Origin: Bacteroidota bacterium
GTDB lineage: Bacteria > Bacteroidota > Bacteroidia > Flavobacteriales_D > Crocinitomicaceae
Assembly: GCA_016866375.1 (NCBI GenBank)
Contig: VGMK01000002.1
Coordinates: 1 to 33,533 of the forward strand
DNA: 33,533 bases
Direction of reading: 5' to 3'
Shown in pieces: positions 9,322-17,168 of this stretch (positions are counted from its first letter, which is position 1; every line of letters starts with the position of its first letter). Under the pieces are notes generated by a model. That model ran no database searches and was not told the DNA's origin. It saw only the letters and a list, made by a program, of their open reading frames with translations. The position numbers were made by a program, and so were the translations under genes.

Positions 9322-11193
9322 ATGCCATTAGAATTTGATTTACCGAAAGAAAATAACTCCATTATCAAAGTAATTGGAGTTGGTGGTGGCGGTAGTAATG
9401 CTGTGAACCATATGTTTAACCAAGGAATTGCAGGTGTCGATTTTATTGTTTGTAACACAGATCGCCAGGCACTGGATATTTCCCCTGTACCATATAAAAT
9501 TCAGCTAGGACCCACTTTAACAGAGGGTAGAGGTGCTGGAATGATACCCGAAATAGGTATGAATGCTGCCATGGAAAATATCGAAGAAATTAGAGAATTA
9601 CTATCAAAAAATACCAAGATGGTTTTTGTCACTGCTGGTTTGGGTGGTGGCACTGGAACAGGTGCTGCGCCTGTGATTGCACAAGCAGCTAGGGACTTGG
9701 GTATTCTAACTGTGGGTATAGTAACAGTTCCTTTTAATTTTGAAGGTAGAAAGCGCCGTCAGCAGGCCGAAGATGGATTAAATAAAATGAGAGAGAATGT
9801 TGATACGCTTCTGATAATAAATAATGAAAGATTACGCGATTTTGGTAAAGATATGTCGCTCTCTGAAGCATTCGGTCATGCAGATAACATTTTAACGGTG
9901 GCGGCAAAAGGAATAGCAGAGGTTATTTCTGTTACAGGAATCATAAATGTAGATTTCAACGATGTAAATACTGTCCTTCGTAATTCAGGAAGGGCCATAA
10001 TGGGAAGTGCCATTGGGGAAGGTGAAAATAGAGCCTTAGATGCCGTTCAAAATGCACTGGTATCTCCGTTACTGAACGATAATGATATTTCTGGAGCTAA
10101 ATATGTTCTTCTAAACATAACTTATGGAAATAAGGAAGTAATGATGGATGAAATTACTGAAATTACCGACTACATTCAAGATGCAGCAGGTGCCACAGCA
10201 GATGTAATCTGGGGTCACGGGTATGACGGAGCGTTAGGAGATAAATTAAACATCACTTTAATTGCGACGGGTTTTAGCTCCGAACCTCTGACAGGATTTG
10301 AGAAAGCTCCTGAGCGTAAAGTGGTGTCCTTAGACGAAGAATCTAGAAAAGAATTATTAAACCCTCTTGAATCACCATTATCCGTAAGCTCGAAAGCTTT
10401 GAACTCAACTGAATCAGTACCAACTGTTTCGGAACAACTTCAACAAGAGCCTTTTTTGAAGGTAGATATTAATGAACCGATAATCAATAATGCAAAATTC
10501 CCTAGTGATATGCCTAATGTAAACGACACCGTTTCGTTGTTTACTGATGAATCAAATGTTGTCGAAAATGAGGCTCCTTTGAACAATGCATCTCTGGACC
10601 AATCGGTGGAATCCTCCTCGGTCGAAAAAATATCATACAACTTATTCGATACTACAGAGGAAACAGATGAATCTAGTCAAGTTACGCCAATCTGGAACGA
10701 TGCCCTAATTAGTGAAACGGGAGATACAACCCAGAATAATGAGTTTACGGATAAAAATACGGAATCACCAGAATTTATTGAGCAGTCAGGTGAAGCATTT
10801 ACATGGGAATTGACGACAGAGAATGAAAAAGATTCATTAAATGAAGATGAAATAAAAATAACTTCTGATGAGGGAGTCGTAAAACACTTACTCGATGATG
10901 AAATTTCAACTTCAGAAACGTCGGGTGAAGAAAAAAGTTCAATGAGTGCTGAGGATATACAAAAGAGAACAAATGACCGCGTATCGAAAATTCAGGAATA
11001 TACTTCCAAACTGAAAAAAGCAGATGGAATTAATGAATTTGAGAAGGAACCAGCATTTGTAAGAAGAAATATCAATTTAAATACGTCTACACCGAGTACT
11101 GAAGAAAATTTTTCGAGATTTGGCTTAGCTGATGACGGAACTGGAAAATTCTCCCTCAAAAATAATAATTTCCTTCACGATAACGTAGATTAA
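9322..11193 (+). CDS. ftsZ: Cell division protein FtsZ with long acidic C-terminal linker
   Basis: [14 protein letters not shown], tubulin signature [14 protein letters not shown]-terminal [10 protein letters not shown]. Confidence 0.98.
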   Translation: MPLEFDLPKENNSIIKVIGVGGGGSNAVNHMFNQGIAGVDFIVCNTDRQALDISPVPYKIQLGPTLTEGRGAGMIPEIGMNAAMENIEEIRELLSKNTKMVFVTAGLGGGTGTGAAPVIAQAARDLGILTVGIVTVPFNFEGRKRRQQAEDGLNKMRENVDTLLIINNERLRDFGKDMSLSEAFGHADNILTVAAKGIAEVISVTGIINVDFNDVNTVLRNSGRAIMGSAIGEGENRALDAVQNALVSPLLNDNDISGAKYVLLNITYGNKEVMMDEITEITDYIQDAAGATADVIWGHGYDGALGDKLNITLIATGFSSEPLTGFEKAPERKVVSLDEESRKELLNPLESPLSVSSKALNSTESVPTVSEQLQQEPFLKVDINEPIINNAKFPSDMPNVNDTVSLFTDESNVVENEAPLNNASLDQSVESSSVEKISYNLFDTTEETDESSQVTPIWNDALISETGDTTQNNEFTDKNTESPEFIEQSGEAFTWELTTENEKDSLNEDEIKITSDEGVVKHLLDDEISTSETSGEEKSSMSAEDIQKRTNDRVSKIQEYTSKLKKADGINEFEKEPAFVRRNINLNTSTPSTEENFSRFGLADDGTGKFSLKNNNFLHDNVD

Positions 11194-11194
11194 A

Positions 11195-11644
11195 ATGAGC
11201 TTGGCAGTGAAAATTAACGACGCCATTAAACAAGCTATGTTGGCTAAAGAGAAAGATAGACTTGCTGCACTGAGGGATATAAAATCAAAGCTTTTACTCG
11301 AGGCTACCTCAGGTGGCGGTGGTGATGTAAGCGATGAGGTAGCAGTTAAAATCTGTTTGAAATTACATAAACAGAGAATCGAAACATATGACTTGTATGT
11401 TACTCAGGGCCGTGACGACCTGGCTGCTGATGAACTTTTTCAAGCAAAAGTCATTGAGGAGTACCTTCCGAAAATGTTGAGTGAAGAGGAAATTCAACAG
11501 GAAGTTATAAATGTCATTAGAGAAATAGGTGCAGAAGGGCCACAACAAATGGGTAAAGTAATGGGTATTTTGACTTCAAAACTTGCCGGAAAAGCAGACG
11601 GCAAGGTTATCGCACAACTCGTCAAGGGAGCATTAACAAATTAA
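11195..11644 (+). CDS. yqeY: GatB/YqeY domain protein
   Basis: 149 aa; KDRLAALRDIKSKLLLEA, IEEYLPKMLSEEEI, GKVMGILTSKLAGKADGKVI typical of the YqeY family. Confidence 0.93.
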   Translation: MSLAVKINDAIKQAMLAKEKDRLAALRDIKSKLLLEATSGGGGDVSDEVAVKICLKLHKQRIETYDLYVTQGRDDLAADELFQAKVIEEYLPKMLSEEEIQQEVINVIREIGAEGPQQMGKVMGILTSKLAGKADGKVIAQLVKGALTN

Positions 11645-11665
11645 ACAAATAACAAACACATAATG

Positions 11666-11693
11666 AAAACGCACTGAAAGGTGCGTTTTTTTT
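11666..11693 (+). terminator. Rho-independent terminator after yqeY (end of dcw cluster transcript)
   Basis: Perfect 9-bp inverted repeat AAAACGCAC/GTGCGTTTT with TGAAAG loop followed by a continuing T-run. Confidence 0.88.
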
Positions 11694-11700
11694 ATCTTTG
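11693..11700 (+). promoter_or_regulatory. Bacteroidota-type -7 box TATCTTTG for mtnB
   Basis: Exact match to TAnnTTTG; ATG of mtnB begins after a 4-nt spacer (AAAA). Confidence 0.72.
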
Positions 11701-11704
11701 AAAA

Positions 11705-12307
11705 ATGAACGTTAACCAACTAAAAAATGAGATGGTTATGGTGATTAATAATCTACACAATAAAGGTTGTTCACCTGCCACATCGACCAATTATTCTTTT
11801 AAAGATAACGATAATCAAATTTGGGTAACAAGGTCTGGAATTGATAAATCCATTATTAGGGTGGACGATTTTATCACTATTTCAAGTGAAGGAAAATCTA
11901 TAGGAGAATATAAGGACCTCAGGCCATCAGCTGAATCTATCATTCATTGTGTGCTTTACGAAATGTTTCCTGAAACCAAATTTATCCTGCATAGCCATGG
12001 AATCTTTCCTGTTCTAATTTCATCGAGAGTATACCCTGAATTTAGAATTCAGGGGTATGAGCTACAAAAAGGATTTCCACATCACCAAACCCATCAGACA
12101 GAATCCATCATTCCAGTCTTTTGTAATAACCAAGATATGGAGTATTTTAAAAAAGAGTTGATGGAACGAAAAAGACAACTAAACAATAATTGTTTTATTA
12201 TCGAAAAACACGGGATTTATGCATGGGGGAATACTCTTTTAGACGCAAAAAAACATCTGGAAACTTTGGAGTATCTTTGTCAATGCGAATTTTTAAATAG
12301 CAAATAA
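11705..12307 (+). CDS. mtnB: Methylthioribulose-1-phosphate dehydratase (class II aldolase fold)
   Basis: NKGCSPATSTNYSF, RPSAESIIHCVLYEMFPETKFILHSHGIFPVL, IIEKHGIYAWG; adjacent to mtnD and mtnC. Confidence 0.9.
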   Translation: MNVNQLKNEMVMVINNLHNKGCSPATSTNYSFKDNDNQIWVTRSGIDKSIIRVDDFITISSEGKSIGEYKDLRPSAESIIHCVLYEMFPETKFILHSHGIFPVLISSRVYPEFRIQGYELQKGFPHHQTHQTESIIPVFCNNQDMEYFKKELMERKRQLNNNCFIIEKHGIYAWGNTLLDAKKHLETLEYLCQCEFLNSK

Positions 12308-12843
12308 TGGCAGTTTTATCGATTCCTGAAAGTGGTGTGCAAATTAAAAATGTATCTGAAATTCGAAGTTTTTTTAATGCTCGTGGCATTTTCTTCGACC
12401 AATGGTTGTGCGATGTGGAATTTTCGGATTCAGCGTCGTCAGAAGATATTCTTAAAGCCTATGAGAAAGACTTAATTCCTTTCATGAAAAAAGGCGCATA
12501 TCAGACAGCAGATGTAATTTCCATTCATTCATCCACGGAAAATTATGATGCCATTAGAGCAAAATTTTTAGCTGAACATATTCATACCGAAGATGAAATA
12601 CGTTTTTTTGTGGATGGTAAAGGCTTGTTTTGGTTTAATATGGAGGGGGATCTCATTTTCAATTTGCTTTGTGAAAAAGGTGATTTGATTTCGGTACCAG
12701 CAGGGATCAGACATTGGTTTGATGCCGGCGAAAAAGAACCGTTTGTCAAGGCAATAAGAATATTTATTGACACGAGTGGTTGGATACCGCACTACACGGA
12801 TTCTCAAATAGAAAAGTCTTATTCTCACTTCAAAATGCCATAG
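12307..12843 (+). CDS. mtnD: Acireductone dioxygenase (cupin)
   Basis: AEHIHTEDEIRFFVDGKGLFWF and PAGIRHWFD metal-binding motifs; TAATG overlap with mtnB. Confidence 0.92.
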   Translation: MAVLSIPESGVQIKNVSEIRSFFNARGIFFDQWLCDVEFSDSASSEDILKAYEKDLIPFMKKGAYQTADVISIHSSTENYDAIRAKFLAEHIHTEDEIRFFVDGKGLFWFNMEGDLIFNLLCEKGDLISVPAGIRHWFDAGEKEPFVKAIRIFIDTSGWIPHYTDSQIEKSYSHFKMP

Positions 12844-13551
12844 ATGGATTTGAGTTGCCGAGTTATACTTTCTGATATTGAAGGGACAACATCATCTGTT
12901 TCCTATGTTTACGATGTTCTTTTTCCTTATTTTAGAGAACACATTCTTGAAATCACGCAGTTTGCTCACTTAGCAGAGGTAAAGGAAGCTTTTTCGGAGG
13001 TAATAGGTATTTGCGAACGTGAGGAAGGTGTTATCTTGACTACAAGTGAGGGAGTCATGCAGAAATTGCTTGAATGGAGTATTAAAGACAAAAAGTTCAC
13101 ACCGTTGAAGACGTTGCAGGGAATCATTTGGAATAAAGGTTATCAACTTGGTGAATTAAAAGGACATGTTTATGACGACGTATCGGTTAATTTAGAGAAA
13201 TGGTCAACGAATGGATTGAAAATAGGAATATATTCCTCCGGATCAATTACCTCTCAAAAGTTACTTTTCAAATATTCATTAGCAGGTGATTTAACCAAGT
13301 GGTTGTCTTGTTATTTTGATACAACTATTGGACACAAAAGAAATGAGGATTCCTACCTTAAAATAGCTGCAGGAATAGGCCAAGATCCAAGCGAAATAGT
13401 TTTTCTATCAGATATTCAAGAGGAACTGAGTGCAGCTCGTCAAGCGGGATTCAAAACAATCCATATTCTGCGTGAAGAGGGCTCATCAAGCACCTCAACC
13501 TACAGGGCAAAAGACTTTAATGAGGTGAATAACCTGCTCCATCAACTTTAA
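12844..13551 (+). CDS. mtnC: Enolase-phosphatase E1 (HAD superfamily)
   Basis: SDIEGTTSSVSYVYDVLFPYFR, GIYSSGSITSQKLLF, DTTIGHKRNEDSYLKIA, FLSDIQEELSAARQAGF. Confidence 0.93.
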   Translation: MDLSCRVILSDIEGTTSSVSYVYDVLFPYFREHILEITQFAHLAEVKEAFSEVIGICEREEGVILTTSEGVMQKLLEWSIKDKKFTPLKTLQGIIWNKGYQLGELKGHVYDDVSVNLEKWSTNGLKIGIYSSGSITSQKLLFKYSLAGDLTKWLSCYFDTTIGHKRNEDSYLKIAAGIGQDPSEIVFLSDIQEELSAARQAGFKTIHILREEGSSSTSTYRAKDFNEVNNLLHQL

Positions 13552-13555
13552 GTAC

Positions 13556-13579
13556 CCAAAAAGGAATCAATTTTTTTGG
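13556..13579. terminator. Possible weak bidirectional terminator between convergent mtnC and DUF1573 genes
   Basis: Inverted repeat CCAAAAA/TTTTTGG with a 10-nt loop in the 28-bp convergent gap. Confidence 0.4.
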
Positions 13580-13954
13580 TCATTCTTTCGGAATAATGAA
13601 AACCTTCAGATGGAGTATTTCTTTTTTCTTTCGGGTATTAGTTTTCAAGGTTATTATCCTATCTTGGAAAAAATACTTTCCACTTGTATTGAAGGTTACA
13701 TCAATTTTAGCAGTTTTTCCCGGATCAATGGGGCCTGTAGGCAATATAACATTCGTGCATGTGCATTCGGTCTCAGATGAATAAATCATGAGTGGTACTT
13801 TCCCTCTATTGGTCACGAAATACGTTTGGTGAATTGTTTCTCCCTCTTGTGTTCTAGGAAATTTTACAGTTTTATGCTGGACATAAAAAACCGCCGACTG
13901 TGCGACTACAGCGGCGGTTAAGAAAAATATGAAGATCGCTAATCGATACCTCAA
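13580..13954 (-). CDS. DUF1573 domain protein (secreted)
   Basis: Signal peptide then VFYVQHKTVKFPRTQEGETIHQTYFVTNRGKVPLMIYSSETECTCTNVILPTGPIDPGKTAKIDVTFNTSGK, the DUF1573 pattern. Confidence 0.88.
   Translation of the reverse strand: MRYRLAIFIFFLTAAVVAQSAVFYVQHKTVKFPRTQEGETIHQTYFVTNRGKVPLMIYSSETECTCTNVILPTGPIDPGKTAKIDVTFNTSGKYFFQDRIITLKTNTRKKKEILHLKVFIIPKE
13884..13919 (-). terminator. Intrinsic-terminator-like hairpin with U-tract inside CDS
   Basis: On minus strand AACCGCCG-CTGT-AGTCGC-ACAG-T-CGGCGGTT then T-run: 12 bp of stem with a single bulged base, GC-rich, followed by TTTTTT (counting the last stem T's). Confidence 0.55.
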
Positions 13955-13959
13955 TGAAA

Positions 13960-14409
13960 TTAATTATTAGTGGGTGCTCCTGAATTATTTACAGGTGTAC
14001 CATTCTCTGGAGCGGGACCAACTTCTCCCTTAATTCGGAGAATGGAGATTCCTCCTTCGACGTTCACTGCATTAGAGGTAATAGTTACCGTTTTGTTAAT
14101 TGGGCCGGGTCTTTTAGTGTCATATTTAACACGAATTGTACCTTTGGCTCCTGGTGCTATCGGTTCTTGCGAATATTCAGGCACCGTACAACCGCATGAC
14201 CCTTTAGCATTGGAAATAATCAAAGGCAGATCGCCGGTGTTTTTAAAATCAAAGGAACAGTAGGGCTCACCGTCATACTTAATGTTGCCATAATCGTGAG
14301 TTTCCTTAGAGAACTCAATTTTAGCGCCTGATTGAACGGGTGTGCCTTGGGCTGTGACAGTCACAAATGCTGCCATTAAAAATGCAAAGGAGAATATTAA
14401 ATTTTTCAT
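13960..14409 (-). CDS. DUF1573 domain protein (secreted)
   Basis: Signal peptide MKNLIFSFAFLMAAFVTVTAQ; HDYGNIKYDGEPYCSFDFKNTGDLPLIISNAKGSCGCTVPEYSQEPIAPGAKGTIRVKYDT. Confidence 0.92.
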   Translation of the reverse strand: MKNLIFSFAFLMAAFVTVTAQGTPVQSGAKIEFSKETHDYGNIKYDGEPYCSFDFKNTGDLPLIISNAKGSCGCTVPEYSQEPIAPGAKGTIRVKYDTKRPGPINKTVTITSNAVNVEGGISILRIKGEVGPAPENGTPVNNSGAPTNN

Positions 14410-14438
14410 AAGGTTCTTAGTTTTTTATATTATATTAA

Positions 14439-14446
14439 CAAAGATA
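14439..14446 (-). promoter_or_regulatory. Bacteroidota-type -7 box TATCTTTG upstream of the DUF1573 pair
   Basis: Exact TAnnTTTG on minus strand, 29 nt before the ATG at 14409. Confidence 0.65.
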
Positions 14447-14507
14447 GGGCCTTGTTAAAGCAAATGGTTTTTTTTAACACTTCATTAACATTCAATAATT
14501 ATCTCTG

Positions 14508-15512
14508 TTAATCTCTTTTTAACCAGCCCTTTTTAAGAAAATAGATGATAAGAATTACAGACAATAATGACATCGAGCCAATAACTACGAAATACCCGTA
14601 ATGGTAATCTAATTCTGGAATGTATTTGAAATTCATGCCATATACACCAACAATGAACGTGAGCGGGATGAAAATAGACGATACAACCGTTAAAGTTTTC
14701 ATTACTTGATTCATTCTTTGTCCCTGAATTGCATAATATAAATTGGCAATTCCTTCAATAATTTGCTTATTTGCCTCAATTTCCTCGAGAATTGCTGAAC
14801 ATGACTTGTATAAATTTTGAAAATAGCGATTATTCTCTTTTTCAATAAATCTGCTATCTGTAGATAATAGTTCGTTACAAATTTCACGCATCGGTAAAAC
14901 GACCTTTCGAAGAGAAATTAGTTTACGTTTTGTAGTTTCTAACTCCCTGAATAATTGCTTACTCTGATATTCATTTATTTGATCGTCGATATATTCAATA
15001 TTTTTGATACAATCTGACAATACTTCAAAATAATTGTCAATGATGGCCTCAAGCAGACGAAATAATAAAAAATCTGTTCCTTTGGATCTAATTTTTCCAC
15101 GTCCTTTCACAATTCGGTCGCGAACATCTGCAAAATGGTCTGAGGATTTATCTTGATATGAAATTAAGTAATTTTTGTGTAAGATAAAACTCATGTTTTC
15201 GTCAATCAACGTATTTTCGCCAAGACCGCTTGGTAAAAGTGATTTTAAGGCAAAATATAAAAAGTTAGGATACTCCTCCACCTTTGGTCGCCTTGAAGGA
15301 AAATAAAGTGCTTCAATAATTAACTTATCAATTCCTAGATTTTGTGCCAAATGCTCTATGGATTGCCTATCCTCTAACCCGTGATAGTTTAGCCAACAAA
15401 TGTGGTCATCATCCACATCATTTTTTGAAAACGAATGTAAGAAATACTCGCTTGATTCCTCGTTTATGGAATAAAAGGCACTACTATATTTGTATAACTG
15501 ACAATTACTCAT
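14508..15512 (-). CDS. corA: CorA-family magnesium/cobalt transporter
   Basis: C-terminal TMs with YGMNF motif (FIVGVYGMNFKYIPEL). Track start is 15551, but the start at 15512 (MSNCQLYKYSSAFY) is preferred because it overlaps the stop of the upstream micro-ORF. Confidence 0.9.
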   Translation of the reverse strand: MSNCQLYKYSSAFYSINEESSEYFLHSFSKNDVDDDHICWLNYHGLEDRQSIEHLAQNLGIDKLIIEALYFPSRRPKVEEYPNFLYFALKSLLPSGLGENTLIDENMSFILHKNYLISYQDKSSDHFADVRDRIVKGRGKIRSKGTDFLLFRLLEAIIDNYFEVLSDCIKNIEYIDDQINEYQSKQLFRELETTKRKLISLRKVVLPMREICNELLSTDSRFIEKENNRYFQNLYKSCSAILEEIEANKQIIEGIANLYYAIQGQRMNQVMKTLTVVSSIFIPLTFIVGVYGMNFKYIPELDYHYGYFVVIGSMSLLSVILIIYFLKKGWLKRD

Positions 15513-15651
15513 AACTAATCGGAGACTTTCCTTTACTGAATGCGCAGCCATCGCAATGAGGTTGTTTTTTTAAAAATTTCCCATAGAATAGTTTGGCCAG
15601 GTATCCGACGGCTAAGGTTATTATTAAGATTACCACAATGACTTGAGTCAT
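15505..15651 (-). CDS. 48-aa single-TM protein with CxxC (MTQVIVVILIITLAVGYLAKLFYGKFLKKQPHCDGCAFSKGKSPISYE)
   Basis: Not in ORF track (below size cutoff). ATGA overlap with aminotransferase stop and ATGAGTAA overlap with corA start; hydrophobic N-terminus, basic stretch, CDGC. Confidence 0.72.
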   Translation of the reverse strand: MTQVIVVILIITLAVGYLAKLFYGKFLKKQPHCDGCAFSKGKSPISYE

Positions 15652-16511
15652 AAACCTAATTTTTTTTCCCAGAATTCGTTCAACAACACTACCAATTTTC
15701 TCGACATGTTATTGTAAAATCTTTTTGTTCTGTAGCCGCCAACCCAATTGATACCTCTAATTGCATTGGTAACAAAAATTTCATCAGCAGCGAGTATGTT
15801 TTGAGGAAGGATTGCACATTCGTATACTTTGATGCCATGCATTATTGCCAAATTTACAATCTGCATCCTCATTGTTCCTGCCAAACATCCTTCATCTAGA
15901 CTCGGAGTATACAATACACCATTACTTACTATGAAAATATTACATGACGATGTTTCTAGAATATTTCCTTTATCGTTTGATAAAAAAACGTCGTCTAGCC
16001 CTTTTTCTTGAGCGGAAATAGCAGCCATAACATAAGTCAAACCTGTTTTCGTTTTGTAGTTTGACAGAAAATTCTTTTGTAATTTGATGTCTTGGTAAAT
16101 ATCAACTTCTAGACCTTTAGCATTTAATTCAAAGTGATTGACATCATAGGGGTATACCTCTATGTAGTAAGTGCACTCATTTGAATCAGGAAGATAAGCA
16201 CCTCCTGTCACTCTATCAAGAGAAAGCCTACATCTTCCGCCTTCTTTGATATTTGATTTCTGCAATAGTTCATTCAATTTTTCCTCGAAAAAAATAGAGT
16301 TAAAATAGCTGGGAGTTCGCATTTTAATTGCTTTCGCTCCCTCTATTAATCGTTTAATATGATTCTCTATATTCACAGGTCGACCCGCAATTACACGAAT
16401 ACTCTCAAAAACACCGTCACCATATAAATGCCCCCTATTACCTGGATGTATAGTGGGGGCATCGGCAGGTAATAGAGTTCCGTTATTGTTGACGTATAGT
16501 ACTGACATCAT
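15648..16511 (-). CDS. Aminotransferase class IV (aminodeoxychorismate lyase / branched-chain aminotransferase-like)
   Basis: GDGVFESIRVIAGRP, GGRCRLSLDRVTGG, YKTKTGLTYVMAAISAQEKGLDDVFLSNDKGNILETSSCNIFIV, CLAGTMR, DEIFVTNAIRGINWV. Confidence 0.9.
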   Translation of the reverse strand: MMSVLYVNNNGTLLPADAPTIHPGNRGHLYGDGVFESIRVIAGRPVNIENHIKRLIEGAKAIKMRTPSYFNSIFFEEKLNELLQKSNIKEGGRCRLSLDRVTGGAYLPDSNECTYYIEVYPYDVNHFELNAKGLEVDIYQDIKLQKNFLSNYKTKTGLTYVMAAISAQEKGLDDVFLSNDKGNILETSSCNIFIVSNGVLYTPSLDEGCLAGTMRMQIVNLAIMHGIKVYECAILPQNILAADEIFVTNAIRGINWVGGYRTKRFYNNMSRKLVVLLNEFWEKKLGL

Positions 16512-17140
16512 AAAATCAATTCAATAAATGTGATCAATTTAGTAGGTTCCAACAAAGTTACGTAAAGAATACCAAAAAGTGCTCCACCGATATGTGCTTC
16601 ATGTGCAATTCCGCTTGTTCCTCTTTTCATTGCTAAATACTCAATTAATAAATAAAGCGGTCCAAAAATAAATGCGGGAATTGGTACAGGTATAAAAAAT
16701 AAACCCAGCTCCATGGTAGGATACCATAAAATGGCAGCAAAGATCACGGCTGAGACGGCGCCGGATGCACCCAAACTTTGGTACATTATATTATCTTGCT
16801 GCTTAACGTAAATATATCCCGTTGCAAAGATTCCCCCTAATAAATACAAAACTAAAATATGAACAGCACCACCCTCAGGTCCAAATTCATGACGCCACTG
16901 ATCTTCTAAAAAGGATCCAAGAAAATAGACTGATAGCATATTAAAGGCAAAGTGTTGGAAATCAGCATGAATGAAAATATGAGATATTATTCTAGTGATT
17001 TCGTTGTTTCGTTTAATGCGGTAAGGAAAAAATGTTAACTTGGCCTTTCGAATATCTGAATTAAAACAAAATATGGAGAAACACCCCGTAATAAAAATTA
17101 AAATCAAAATCACATTAAAACCTTGTGGCATTGAAAACAT
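16508..17140 (-). CDS. Rhomboid family intramembrane serine protease
   Basis: HIFIHADFQHFAFNMLSVYFLG, SLGASGAVSAVIF (catalytic GxSG), IAHEAHIGGALFGI (catalytic His). Confidence 0.93.
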   Translation of the reverse strand: MFSMPQGFNVILILIFITGCFSIFCFNSDIRKAKLTFFPYRIKRNNEITRIISHIFIHADFQHFAFNMLSVYFLGSFLEDQWRHEFGPEGGAVHILVLYLLGGIFATGYIYVKQQDNIMYQSLGASGAVSAVIFAAILWYPTMELGLFFIPVPIPAFIFGPLYLLIEYLAMKRGTSGIAHEAHIGGALFGILYVTLLEPTKLITFIELIL

Positions 17141-17168
17141 TTAGTACTAATTTAATAATTTAAACGAG

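Noticed and set aside
13970-14263. Plus-strand ORF (97 aa) opposite the first DUF1573 gene
   Set aside because: Antisense to a clear signal-peptide-bearing DUF1573 gene; Pro/Gly-rich shadow translation.
14461-14507. Imperfect repeats (GTTAATCTCT/TTAACACTTCATTAA) downstream of corA as a possible terminator
   Set aside because: No convincing stem-loop with adjacent U-tract; AT-rich sequence gives such partial matches by chance.
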